Shown here in pieces: positions 16,056-26,500 of a stretch of DNA of 64,000 bases. Positions within the stretch are counted from its first letter, which is position 1; each line of letters starts with the position of its first letter. A program made the translations under genes and the position numbers. The notes under the pieces were generated by a model. It had not been told where the DNA came from. It saw only the letters and a list, made by a program, of their open reading frames with translations, and searched no databases. The DNA comes from Streptomyces sp. NBC_00708 (lineage in GTDB: Bacteria; Actinomycetota; Actinomycetes; Streptomycetales; Streptomycetaceae): contig CP108997.1 of assembly GCA_036226585.1 (NCBI GenBank), positions 7,130,001 through 7,194,000 of the forward strand, written 5' to 3'.

Positions 16056-16889
16056 TCAGCGGAACGCCTCGGCGTTCTCCTCGGCCCACTGCCGGAACGT
16101 ACGGCCCGGTGCCCCGGTCACCTGGGTGACGGTGTCGCGTACGGCGAGCAGTTCTTCGTTCGCGTCCCCGCCCATGACATCGAGCACCGCGTCCGCGTCC
16201 TCCTCCCCGACGACGCCGGCCATCCACGTACGGGCCTCCTGCCGGCCGATCTCCGTGAACGGCACCGCGCGCCCGATCGCCGCCGCGACGGCCGCCACCT
16301 GCTGCCGGGCCGGCATCGGCTCGGGGCCGGTCAGGGCATACGCGCGGCCCCGGTGACCGGGCTCGGTCAGCGCGACCCGGGCCACCGACGCGATGTCCGC
16401 GGGATGGATCGTGGGCAGCCCGGCGTCCGCGAAGGGCGCGCGAACCGCTTCCCCCGCGCGGACCGGCGCGGCCCACAGCAGCGCGTTCGAGGCGAACTGG
16501 GTCGGCCGCAGGATGGTCCACGCCATGCCGCTGTCCTTGAGCAGCCGCTCGACCGCCAGGTTCTCGACGGCGGGCCCCAGGTGCGGATGGCTCAAGACGG
16601 TGATGGACGACACCAGCACCACATGCTCCACCCCCGCGCGCCGGGCAGCCGCGAGGATGTCCGCGTCCGGGCCCACGCGGGACGGCAGGAAGAGCGAGCG
16701 CACCCCGGCCAGCGCGGGTTCCAGCGACTCCGGCACCGCGAAATCGGCCTCGACGGCCTCGACCCCCGCGGGGAGCGCCGCCCGTGAGGCATCACGGGTG
16801 AGCCCCCTCAGCGGGCCCGCGCCGCGCGCACGCAACTCCCTCAGCAGCGCGCTTCCGATGTTCCCGGTGGCTCCGGTCACGAGGATCAT
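16056..16889 (-). CDS. NmrA-like NAD(P)-binding reductase
   Basis: This 277-residue atypical short-chain dehydrogenase has the N-terminal dinucleotide motif MILVTGATGNIGSAL and the NmrA-type segment VEHVVLVSSITV, followed by WTILRPTQFASN. The usual catalytic YxxxK is absent (the region reads HPHLGPAVENLAVERLLK). This suits the NmrA/QorB-like group, which includes quinone reductases and redox-sensing proteins. Its promoter has a CTCAAG-N4-CTTGAG dyad within a 19-base spacer, typical of SoxR or other MerR activators. Members of this family are SoxR targets in Streptomyces coelicolor as I recall, which supports a role against redox-cycling compounds. Confidence 0.85.
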   Translation of the reverse strand: MILVTGATGNIGSALLRELRARGAGPLRGLTRDASRAALPAGVEAVEADFAVPESLEPALAGVRSLFLPSRVGPDADILAAARRAGVEHVVLVSSITVLSHPHLGPAVENLAVERLLKDSGMAWTILRPTQFASNALLWAAPVRAGEAVRAPFADAGLPTIHPADIASVARVALTEPGHRGRAYALTGPEPMPARQQVAAVAAAIGRAVPFTEIGRQEARTWMAGVVGEEDADAVLDVMGGDANEELLAVRDTVTQVTGAPGRTFRQWAEENAEAFR

Positions 16890-16924
16890 GGACGTGTTCT
16901 CCCGTCGGCAGGTGACTGACTGGG

Positions 16925-16957
16925 GAACACGCTAGGAACTCAAGGGGACTTGAGGTC
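16925..16957 (-). promoter_or_regulatory. SoxR/MerR-type promoter of the NmrA-like gene
   Basis: On the minus strand a -35 TTGACC and a -10 TAGCGT are separated by 19 bases, the overlong spacer of MerR-family promoters. The spacer holds the dyad CTCAAG-N4-CTTGAG, close to SoxR boxes. The regulator itself is not encoded nearby. Confidence 0.65.
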
Positions 16958-19900
16958 AAGGAGCCGCCGGGACCACCCTCATGCCCAGCCCCCGTACGCG
17001 GTAGATGCATGTGTCGTCGCCCCACAGCGTGGCGTCCGCCACCGCGTACGGACCCCGTGCGTCCCGGCCGCTCTCCACGATGTCCATGTCCACCCGGATC
17101 AGCCGGTGCGCCGGGGTGATCTGGCCCCGGTACGTCCACGCCGTCTCCCGGTCCGGCAGCACCGGCTCGAAGCGGGGCTGCGGCACACCCTCGGCCATAT
17201 CGCGTTCGAGCAGGTAGTACTGGAGGAGCTGGCACATCGCCTCGACGCCCAGGGAGCCCGGCTGCACCGGGTCCTGGAAGAAGTGCGCGCGGAAGAACCA
17301 GGCGTCCGGGCGCACGTCCTTCTCCGACCGCAGCCGCCCGAGCCCCGTACTGCCGCCGTCCGGCCAGTAACCGGTCACGCGGTCCAGCATCAGCAGCATG
17401 GGCCCCGGCAGACGCGGCTCTCCGCCGCAGTAGCGGTCCGGCCGGGTGGTCAGGTCGACGGCCCGGTCGCAGGGCTCGGCGAGGCGGGCGCGGTCGTCCG
17501 GTGTGACGGGGACGCCCTGCTGGTCCTCGAAGGCCGACCGGGGGAAGAACCCGAAAACGGTCTCCATCGCGAACACGGGCACGTCGTCCGCCGTACAGGA
17601 CACCCGGAACGACTCGATGATCATCTCCCCGCTGCGGGAGAGCCGTGTCAGTTCGGCCCGGGTACGCACCGTGCGCGTCGCCGGGGTCACCTCACCGGTG
17701 ACCCTTCCCGTCCCGTCGAGGTTGCGGAACAGCAGGTCCGCCTCCGTGGTCAGCGCGCTGCCCACGTACGAGGCGAGCCAGCCGCAGGGCTGCAGCGCGA
17801 CCTCCATGAGGACGGCGAACGGCATGGTGCGGCCACCGCTCTGCTCGAAGAACCAGGCGTCCTCGGGCACGTCGTACTCCGCCACGACGCGGCTGCCCTC
17901 CCGCATCCCGCCCTGCGGCCCGTCCACCGAGACGATCCGGCTCATGAAGTGGTACGGCGGGCCGGGCAGCCGCGCCACGCCACGTGTGCCGTCGAAGGGC
18001 GCGTACATCGGGCCGAATGCCTCGCTCGGCCTGCCCCAGGCGCACGCCAGCAGCGAGGGGTAGCCGAACCGGAACCCGTCGGCCGCCGTGGCCACCGGCT
18101 TCTCCTCGCGATGCCCGGCGAGCCCGCCCAGCCGGGGGAGCGGCAGCGGGGTTCCACCGGTCTGCACGGCGGGCGGACCCGCGAGCCGCCACTGCGTCAG
18201 TGGCCAGTCCGGGACCAGCCGCAGGGCCATGCCGCGGCCCAGGAACGCCTTCGTCCCGTCCACGGAGCCCAGCACGTCGGCGTGGAGCGTGGGCACCGGA
18301 CCGGCCGAGACCCCCCGTACGAGCACCTCGTAGACGACCCGCCGGTCCTCCGGGGTCGCCTGGCCCCGGCACATGGCCCGGCAGGGCCGACCGTCCACCG
18401 GCTCGAACCGCCAGCCGTCCCGCGCGACCGTGTACCCCATGGCCGTCAGATAGAAGGCCATGGCCTGGAGACCGCCCTGAAGCATCAAGGTGCCGGGCAT
18501 GCACGGGTCGTTGTGGAAGTGCCCGGCGAAGAACCAGTCCTCCGGGTCCAACGAGGTCTCGGCGCGCAGATAGCCCCGGCCCCACGGCCCGCCCGCCGGG
18601 TCGAACTCACTCACCTCGTCCAGCAGCCGCAGCCGCTCCCCGTCGAGCCTCGGGGAGCGGACATGGGCGGCGGTCGCCTCCCAGCCGGGGCCGAAGCAGT
18701 CCGCCGGTCGCCCTTCCGCCAGGGCCCGCAGCGCCTCCGTGCCGAACCGGCTCCGCCCGCAGGGGACAGCCGGCGGATCGAGCGGCAGGCCGTCACCGGG
18801 CGGATGCTCCGACGGGTCCCACCGGACACCGCCGCTGTCGGCCAGCTCCGCCGGGGTGAAGAAGCCGGCCTGCCCCTCGCGGACGCTGAGCCGGAGCTCG
18901 CCGTCGACATAACAGTCGTAGTGGAAGAAGGCGAGCCGCACGCCGTCGGCCTCCGCATGGCCGTCGATGTGGATATCGAAGCGCAGGGTGTCACCGGCAC
19001 CCGGTGGGGCACCGTGGAAGGTGACCTCGCAGCCGAGCAGCCGGTAGGCGCGCTCGCCCCGGTTCAGGAGGTCGGCGCCCAGCCAGCTGAGCAGAAGCAG
19101 ATCGGCCTGCCCCGCCTCGATCAGCACGCCGGACGGCATGTGGCCCGTGGCGTCCAGGTACCAGCTGTCAGGCAGGATGTCGGTCTCCGTCCAGATCCTG
19201 CCGTCGGTGCGCACCGGTCCCGGCAGGGCGAGCGCCCCGGGCACCGCGTCGATGCCGGTGACCCGGTCGGCGAGCAGCATCGGCGGTCCGGGCATGCGGG
19301 TCTGCACCGCGTATCCGTCCTGCGCGGCGAACCGGGGGCCGAACAGGGCGGAGATCCTTCCCCGCGCGAGGTACTCCAGCTGGGCGCGGTCGAACGCCGG
19401 CCCGGGTTTCGGGTCCGACGGGTCCGGTACGACCGGTGGTTCCGACGGGTCCGGTACGACCAGTGGTTCCGACGGACGTGCCGGCCCTCCGGGCCCCGGC
19501 CGCTGAGGGGCCGGCAGCGCGAGGGGGGCGGCCGTGCGGCGCGCGGTGGGGGAGGCCGGGTGTACGGGGCCGGGGGCGCGGGCCGGTGTTCCGGCGCGCG
19601 TCAACGCCGTGACGGCCAGCGCCGACATGTGCAGGAAGCGCCGGTGGCTCTCGGAGTGGCGGGCCATCACCTCCTGGTGCAGCTCGGCGGCCCGCGATCC
19701 CAGCCGGGCGACGGCGGCCCGAGCGTCCTCGGCGCCTGCCACGGGGGAAGGCGCCGCACGGCCCGGACGGTCCTCCACGACGCGGGTCCGTGGCACCGGG
19801 GAGGCCGCCGGCCGCCCCGGCCCGGGGGCCGGAACCGGAGCCAGCCGGGGCGCCCGGGGAAGGACCGGCACCGGGGGCTCCACGTCGGGCAGAGCCGGCG

Positions 19901-22900
19901 GCGGGACCGCCCGCAGCGTCACGGTGGGACCGGGATCCGGGAGTTCCGTGGCGGCATCCGCGAGCCGGCCCAGCAACTCCTCGGTACGCACCGGCACTCC
20001 GGCGACGACCAGCTCGGCCACCGCGAGGCACAGCTGCCGCAGACCGGTGTCCCGCGGGGAGTCCAGGGCCACGGCCACATGCTCCCGGTCGCCCAGCACC
20101 CGCCTGATCCAGCCCGTGCACAGCTTCCGCGGCCCGTGCTCGACGAAGACGCGGATCCCGTCCGCCCACGCCTGCTCGACCGTGGCCGCGAAGTCGATCG
20201 TGCCCATGCCCTGAGCGGTGATCGCGTCGGCCGCCCGGTCGGCGGTCGGCACGTACGCCTGCCCGGTGGCCCCGCTGTAGAACCGCACACCGGGCACCGG
20301 CGAGGTCGGCCGGTGGTGGGCCGCGCGCCACACCTCGCGGACCTCCGCGAGCTCAGGTGCGTGGGCCGCCATGTCGTAGTCGAGCTCGACGGCGAACTCC
20401 GCGCCCAGAGCCGCCACGACGGCCGCACACGCCCGGGACTCGCCGCCGATGACGCACACCCCGGGGGCGTTCACCGCCATCAGATGGACGGCCGGCTCCC
20501 CGGCGAGTGCGGCGCGGACCACGTCCGCCCCGGCGCCGACCAGGTAGCTCGACCAGCGGGAGCCCTCGATGCCGTGCCGTTGCCAGTGGCGCCGCACCGC
20601 CCGGAGTTCACCGGTGAGTTCCGTTGTGAACAGGCCGCTGTCCCGGGTCGCCTCGTACAGCCCCGCGGCATCGGGCCAGGCACCCAGCGCGACCAGTGCG
20701 GTCGACTCGCCGGAGGAGTAGCCGAGTGCGGCATCCGGACGAAGGCCCAGCACCTCCCGGCTGAACACGGTGTGGCAGACCGCCAGTTCGGCGGCGGACC
20801 AGATCTGCCGGAGCACCCCGTGGCGCGGCCCGCTCCGGAACCGTGCGCCGGCGGCGCGGTGGGTGTCCCGTACGGCCTCGCCGAGCGAGGGCAGCGCGAG
20901 CATCAGCTCATGGCCCATTCCCTCGTACGCGGCCGAGCCGTTGGTGTAGACGAACGCCGTCTCCCCGTCGACCGGCCGGTCCCGGTACCGCACATCCGGC
21001 GGCCTCGCCCCGCCCTCGGTCAGCCAGCGGCGGGCCGCCTCCTTGCGCTCGGCCGGCACATGGCCGCCCTCGGCCACGAACGCCAGCCGCGCCGGCCCCG
21101 CGGTGGAGCGCACACCGGAGGCCAGTGCGGCCAGCACCTCCCGGCGGTCCGCACCGGAGTACACCTGCAGACCCGGGGCCCGCCCCGGCAGCCACGGCCG
21201 CGCGTCGCCCGCGCGCAGCCGTACGTTGACGGCGGGCCCCTCCATCGGTGTCACCGCGACCCGCGCGGTGCGGGGGACCGCCCCGGTGTCGGCCGGACCG
21301 TCCGGACGGGGCGCGGCGCGGTGCTGGAGGGCGAGCGCGGCGACGGCGACGGAGACCAGCCCGGACGCGGCGTGCGCGCGCCCGAAGGCCGCCGACGGGT
21401 CGAACACGGCGTCGGGGCCGTCACCGATGACCATGTCGGGCTCGGCGTCACATGTCTCGTCGAGCAGCGCGACGACCGTGTCGCCGTCCCTGCGCGCGGT
21501 GTCCAGGAGCTTGAGTACGAGAACGACGGCCGCGTCCCCCGGCTCGCTCCCGTGCCCCAGCTCCCGCACGGCCTCCCGGTGGACCGCCTCGCAGGACACG
21601 TCGGCGGCACCCACGAGCGCGGCGTCGGCCTCGCCCGCACGCAGCGCCCGGGCCGCGAGTTCCAGCGCGACCGGCCCGGACGCCTCCTCCGCCGACACCG
21701 TGTATCCGGGTCCACCGAGGTCGAGTTGGGTGCTGATGCGGTTCGCCGCGAGGTTGGGCATGCTCCCCACCACGCCCTCCGCCGTCATCGCCGGGGCGAA
21801 CGCGTCCCTCGCGCGGCCCGCCGGCAGGACGCCTGCCCGTCCGCCCTCCTCCAGCCAGTGCGGCACCCGCCAGCGGGCACCCGCCCGCCCCACCTCCGGG
21901 TCCACGCCCATCCCGATGACCACCATGGTCCGCTCACGCGGAAGGCTCACCGTCCCCACCGCCTCCCGGGCGGCCTCCAGTACCAGGAGCTGATGGCGTA
22001 CGGTCCGTTCCAGGGCCAGCGGCGGGAAGCACAGGCCCTTCAGCCCCACGGCGAACTCCTTGACGGGGCCGCGCCGTTCGCCGCCCAGGACCGCGCGGCG
22101 CAGGTCCTCGGCGGACGTCCCGTCGCCCACCCGGGCACCGATCGCGACGACGGCCACCGGCGCCCGGTTCCGTGATGTCCCTGACGCGCGCGCCGGCCGG
22201 GGCACGACGGACCGGGGCACCTCGTCCGGATGGTCCACGATCACATGGGCGTTGGTCCCGCCGAAGCCGAACGCGCTCACCGCCGCCCTCCGCGCGCCCG
22301 TCCACTCCTCCGGCTCCGCGAGCACCCGCAACGGGGTGCCCGACAGCGCGTCCAGCGGCCGTCGCCCGCCCAACGTCGCCGGACGCACCCCCGCCCGCAG
22401 CGCACCGAGCACCTTGAGCAGCCCGGTCATGCCCGCCGAGGCCAGCAGGTGGCCGACATTGGACTTCACCGAGCCGATCGGCATGTCCTTCGCGGCCCCG
22501 AACACCTTCGCCATGGCCCGCGCCTCCACGACGTCACCGACCGGCGTCCCCGTCGCATGGCACTCGACCAGCCCGACCGACTCGGGGGCGATGCCCGCCC
22601 GCTCGTACGCCAGACGCATCGCCCGCACCTGGCCCTCCTCGGAAGGGCTGATGAGCCCGGCACCACGCCCGTCGTTGGAGAGCCCCGCGCCCCGGATCAC
22701 ACCGAGCACCGGAAGGCCGGCGGCGCGGGCGTCAGGCAGCCGCATCAGCACGACGAACCCGGCGCCCTCGCCGTGCACCAGCCCGTCCGCGTCCTGCTGG
22801 AACGGGCGGCACCGGCCCGTACGGCTGGTCGCGGACAGCGCGCAGAACCCCACATGGAGGTAGAGCGGGTCGGGCCGGCTGACCGCACCCGCCACCATCA

Positions 22901-23540
22901 GGTCGGCCGTGCCGTCGTGCAGCCGGTCGCACGCCAGCTTCACCGCGTACAGCGAAGAGGCACAGGCGGCATCGAGGGACCACGCCCCCGCGCCGAGTCC
23001 CAGCGCCCGCGCCGCGAACGCCGCCGGCAGCCCCGAGGAGAAGCGGTTACGGGCATCGGGACGCGTACGGCGCGCACCCTTCAGCAGGGCGTCGCGCAGC
23101 GCCGGCCGCTGCGCGGACAGCCATACGTGTTCGGCGAAGGCGGCCCCGGACTCCGTCGGGTACGACAGGTTCCCCAGGACCAGCCCCCCGCGCGGCAGCG
23201 GACCGGGGCGGCCCGCCTCGGCGAGGGCCTGGCGCGCCCCGTACAGGACCCAGTGGAACAGCGGGTCCAGCGCACGGATCTCCTCCGGCGCGATCGCGAA
23301 GCCGCCCGGGTCGAAGACGGACCCGAACCCTTCGACGTAGCCGCCGACCTCGGTCCACGTGCGGTCCACGGAGTCGCCCACCGAGCCCATGACCTGCGGG
23401 CGCGGGATCCGCCACCGTCCCGCCGGGGCGGCCGACAGGGCGGTGCGGCCGGCCGCGATGCCTGCCCAGAACGTGTCCGGGTCCAGGGCGCCGGGCAGCA
23501 CACAGCCCCGGCCGACGACGGCGATCGGTTCGAAATCCAT
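16956..23540 (-). CDS. PfaC-like PUFA-synthase subunit (KS-CLF-AT-DH-DH)
   Basis: The product has 2194 residues. An active ketosynthase (1-440) has Cys193 in DAACASS and His328 and His364. A chain-length-factor domain (460-800) has SAEEASGP instead of the Cys motif. An acyltransferase (860-1160) has GYSSGE (nucleophile Ser942). Two FabA-type double-hotdog dehydratases (about 1330-1750 and 1800-2190) carry HFHNDPCMPG and HFFQDPVQPG. The domain order matches the myxobacterial/thraustochytrid PUFA synthase type, but no terminal acyltransferase is appended. Position +14 from the DH1 His is Gln, whereas DH2 has Glu. The ATG start has a weak ribosome-binding site; GTG four codons upstream is an alternative. 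It is the last gene of the lipid operon. Confidence 0.88.
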   Translation of the reverse strand: MDFEPIAVVGRGCVLPGALDPDTFWAGIAAGRTALSAAPAGRWRIPRPQVMGSVGDSVDRTWTEVGGYVEGFGSVFDPGGFAIAPEEIRALDPLFHWVLYGARQALAEAGRPGPLPRGGLVLGNLSYPTESGAAFAEHVWLSAQRPALRDALLKGARRTRPDARNRFSSGLPAAFAARALGLGAGAWSLDAACASSLYAVKLACDRLHDGTADLMVAGAVSRPDPLYLHVGFCALSATSRTGRCRPFQQDADGLVHGEGAGFVVLMRLPDARAAGLPVLGVIRGAGLSNDGRGAGLISPSEEGQVRAMRLAYERAGIAPESVGLVECHATGTPVGDVVEARAMAKVFGAAKDMPIGSVKSNVGHLLASAGMTGLLKVLGALRAGVRPATLGGRRPLDALSGTPLRVLAEPEEWTGARRAAVSAFGFGGTNAHVIVDHPDEVPRSVVPRPARASGTSRNRAPVAVVAIGARVGDGTSAEDLRRAVLGGERRGPVKEFAVGLKGLCFPPLALERTVRHQLLVLEAAREAVGTVSLPRERTMVVIGMGVDPEVGRAGARWRVPHWLEEGGRAGVLPAGRARDAFAPAMTAEGVVGSMPNLAANRISTQLDLGGPGYTVSAEEASGPVALELAARALRAGEADAALVGAADVSCEAVHREAVRELGHGSEPGDAAVVLVLKLLDTARRDGDTVVALLDETCDAEPDMVIGDGPDAVFDPSAAFGRAHAASGLVSVAVAALALQHRAAPRPDGPADTGAVPRTARVAVTPMEGPAVNVRLRAGDARPWLPGRAPGLQVYSGADRREVLAALASGVRSTAGPARLAFVAEGGHVPAERKEAARRWLTEGGARPPDVRYRDRPVDGETAFVYTNGSAAYEGMGHELMLALPSLGEAVRDTHRAAGARFRSGPRHGVLRQIWSAAELAVCHTVFSREVLGLRPDAALGYSSGESTALVALGAWPDAAGLYEATRDSGLFTTELTGELRAVRRHWQRHGIEGSRWSSYLVGAGADVVRAALAGEPAVHLMAVNAPGVCVIGGESRACAAVVAALGAEFAVELDYDMAAHAPELAEVREVWRAAHHRPTSPVPGVRFYSGATGQAYVPTADRAADAITAQGMGTIDFAATVEQAWADGIRVFVEHGPRKLCTGWIRRVLGDREHVAVALDSPRDTGLRQLCLAVAELVVAGVPVRTEELLGRLADAATELPDPGPTVTLRAVPPPALPDVEPPVPVLPRAPRLAPVPAPGPGRPAASPVPRTRVVEDRPGRAAPSPVAGAEDARAAVARLGSRAAELHQEVMARHSESHRRFLHMSALAVTALTRAGTPARAPGPVHPASPTARRTAAPLALPAPQRPGPGGPARPSEPLVVPDPSEPPVVPDPSDPKPGPAFDRAQLEYLARGRISALFGPRFAAQDGYAVQTRMPGPPMLLADRVTGIDAVPGALALPGPVRTDGRIWTETDILPDSWYLDATGHMPSGVLIEAGQADLLLLSWLGADLLNRGERAYRLLGCEVTFHGAPPGAGDTLRFDIHIDGHAEADGVRLAFFHYDCYVDGELRLSVREGQAGFFTPAELADSGGVRWDPSEHPPGDGLPLDPPAVPCGRSRFGTEALRALAEGRPADCFGPGWEATAAHVRSPRLDGERLRLLDEVSEFDPAGGPWGRGYLRAETSLDPEDWFFAGHFHNDPCMPGTLMLQGGLQAMAFYLTAMGYTVARDGWRFEPVDGRPCRAMCRGQATPEDRRVVYEVLVRGVSAGPVPTLHADVLGSVDGTKAFLGRGMALRLVPDWPLTQWRLAGPPAVQTGGTPLPLPRLGGLAGHREEKPVATAADGFRFGYPSLLACAWGRPSEAFGPMYAPFDGTRGVARLPGPPYHFMSRIVSVDGPQGGMREGSRVVAEYDVPEDAWFFEQSGGRTMPFAVLMEVALQPCGWLASYVGSALTTEADLLFRNLDGTGRVTGEVTPATRTVRTRAELTRLSRSGEMIIESFRVSCTADDVPVFAMETVFGFFPRSAFEDQQGVPVTPDDRARLAEPCDRAVDLTTRPDRYCGGEPRLPGPMLLMLDRVTGYWPDGGSTGLGRLRSEKDVRPDAWFFRAHFFQDPVQPGSLGVEAMCQLLQYYLLERDMAEGVPQPRFEPVLPDRETAWTYRGQITPAHRLIRVDMDIVESGRDARGPYAVADATLWGDDTCIYRVRGLGMRVVPAAP

Positions 23541-23596
23541 ACGGGTGCTCACTCGGTCGGCGGAGAAGGAGGCGGAAGCCGGGGAGGGGGTGCGGC

Positions 23597-26500
23597 TCAG
23601 GACGGGCGGCGGACGAGTTCCACGCCGATGAGTTCCAGCAGGACGCTTCCGTCGGCGCCGATCAGCGCGGCGTCGCAGCGCGCCCCGGTGTCGTGCGTCT
23701 TCCGCCCGCGCACCACACACCGGACCTCGCCCTCCACCGGACCGCGCCGGTGGACCCGGCACTCCGCGACCGCCATCGGCAGCGTCCGCGCCCCGAGCGC
23801 CCTCTCCGCCCAGAGCAGGGAGAGTTGCAGTGCCCCGTCCACAGCCGCCGCGTCCAGCGGCCCGTGCGCGCCGGCCCAGTCCAGAGCGCGCAGCCCCGCG
23901 ACAACCGCCTCGGCACCGTGCTCCGACGCTCCGTTCACCGTGCGCAGGGCGTGGAACCGAGGGCCGTGGAAGAGGGCTGTGCTCTCGTAGGGACCGGCCG
24001 CGTCGAGCGGCTTCAGGGCCTCGGGGGTGTCCCAGGCGTCCGGAGCCGGCAGCTCGCCGGCGGTGTCGAGCACGGCCCGGTAGTACGCCGTACCGTCCTC
24101 GCCCCGCAGCTCCGCGTCGAGGCCCCGCGGCGCACCGGGCGCGCCCCGGCTGCCGAGCACGGTGAGCCGGTGGCCCGCCCCCGCCAGGTCCGGCAGGGCG
24201 CACGTCCGGTACACGCGCAGCTCCCGCACGACGAGCGGACCGGAGGCCGGGAGCCACGCCGCGGCGGCACCGGCGAACCAGTCCAGGGCCATCGCCACGG
24301 GCAGCACGGGGACACCGGCGGGCGCGTGGTCCGCCAGCTGAGGCAGCGCGTCCGCGCGGACCAGCACCTGTGCCCGGGACGCGTCACCGGCCGGTGCGAT
24401 CGCCGCGGGGTCCTCGCCGGCCACGAGGACGACCCGGGGCTCACCGGCCGGGCCGGCCAACTCGGCGCTGAAGGCGGCGGCACCCTGCGCCAGGGGGATG
24501 AGCGGCACCCCGGACCGGCCGAAGTGCGCCGCGAGGGAGGGGCTGACCATTCCGCCCTGCCACGGCCCCCAGGCCACACACCGCACCAGGCAGTCGGGAC
24601 GGCGGGCCTGTTCGGCGGATGCCACCTGGTGCAGCACCTCGTTGGCCATGGCGTAGTCGCACTGCCCCGGGTTGCCGAACACGGCGGCCACCGACGAGAA
24701 CAGGATGATCGTGTCCAGCGGATCGTCCGCCGTCGCCGCCAGCAGGGCCCGCAGCCCGTCCACCTTCGTGGACATCACCAGCCCGGCCTGTTCGTCGCTC
24801 TTCTCGGCGATCCGCTTGTCGGCCAGCACCCCCGCACCGTGCACGATGCCGGTGACCGGACCCCATGCCTCGCGTACGTCACGCAGCGCCGCGGCCAGGG
24901 CGTCGGCGTCGCGGGCGTCCGCCCGGACGTACCGGACCGGTGATCCGGCCGCCTCCAGCGCGGCCAGCGTCGCCCGCACCTCGCGCGCGGCCAGGATCTC
25001 CCGGGCCCGCGCCGCGATGCGCGCGGGGGAGGCGTCCGTCCCGGCGGCGTCCGCGCGTTCGGCGAGCAGGCGGGTGAGCGACGGCTCGTCGGCAGCCGCG
25101 TCGAGCCCCGCGGGTTCGGCGCCCGGGTCGGTCCTGCCCACCAGCACGATCCGGGGACGGTGTGCCCCGGCCAGGTCCAGCAGGGCGGCGGCGGTCACCC
25201 CGCGCGCGCCGCCGGTGGCCACGAGCACCGACGCGGAGGAGATCCGGCCCTTCCCTTCCGGTGCCACCGGAGCGGGCACCAGGTGCGGGACGGCCCGTGA
25301 ACCGTCGGCCCGGAGACCGGCCTCCTTGTCGGCTCCACCTTCGAGGAGTTCGCGTACGACCGCCTCGGCGACCTCCTCGTCGTCCCGGCCGCCCCGCTCG
25401 CAGTCGACGACCCTGCACGAGGCGCCGGGCCACTCCTTCGCCGCGGTCCTGACCAGTCCGGCGACCCCGCCCAGCCAGGCCCGGTCGCGCGTGCGACCGC
25501 CGAGCCCGAAGTCGCCCCCGGTGTCCTGCACGGCCACGAACACGACCTCGCCCCCGGCCGTTGCCCGCGCCGCCACCGTCCGCGCCGCGCGGAACGCCGA
25601 CAGGTGCAGCTCCCTCGCCTCGTCCGGTGCGCTCGACGAGGTGAGCCCGCCCAGATGGATGACCGCCCGTGCGTCCGACGGCACCTCGGCCACGGCGGTG
25701 GCATCCACGCCGTGCTCGACGAGCTTCCGTGCGACGAGACCGGTCAGCCCGTCGGGACCCGCGCCGGTCACCACGACGGGCCCGTCCAGCAGACCCGCCG
25801 TCACCAGACCCGATGCCGGTGACTCCACCAGGCGCGGTACGAGCCGCGTCAGGGGCACGTCCTTCCCGGGCCGGGTGTCCGGGACGGGAGACCCGGCACC
25901 CTCCGGGGCGGCGGAGCCCGTGGCGGCCGGGGGCGTCGGCGCGGGGCCGGAGACGAGGGCATCGACGATCTCGCGCAGCGTGCGAAGCCGCCCCAGGCGA
26001 CCGACGTCGCCCGATGCCACGTCGCCCACCTGACGGCGGACCGCCGACAGGATCTCGACCCGCTTGATGGAGTCGACCCCCAGATCGGCCTCCAGCTCCA
26101 TGTCCAGGGTGAGCATCTCCGCCGGATAGCCGGTCAGCCGGGCCACCACCGACAGAAGTACGCCCTCCAGTTCGGACGACGACATGGCATGGGGCGCATC
26201 GGCGTCGGGGGAGGCCGGAATCGGAACGGCAGAAGGAACCATGACCGGGGCGGGAGCGGGTGCCACGGGCATCGGCGGTACGGGCACGGCCTCCGGCACC
26301 GGCACGGGCACAGCCATCGCGGGCACAGGCGCGACCGCCGGGAGCCGGGGAGGCGGGAGCGGTACGGGCACGGTGACGGCCTCGCCGGCGTCCGCGTCCC
26401 CACCCGGCGGCATGCCGAGCAACGCGGCCATGCTCGTCTCGGTCATCCGCAGAAACGCCGTGTGGCTGTCCACCAGCATGCGCTGACACGCCGCGTGGGC

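Noticed and set aside
19420..19480. Short tandem repeat (GGTTCCGACGGGTCCGGTAC-type units) in the PfaC-like gene
   Set aside because: It encodes a two-to-three-fold Pro/Ser/Asp linker repeat between domains and looks like ordinary linker expansion rather than a regulatory element.
16950..22175. A 1741-codon open frame on the plus strand opposite the PfaC-like gene
   Set aside because: It mirrors codon positions of the real gene, is rich in Arg/Pro/Gly/His, and shows no domain; it is a GC-driven shadow frame.
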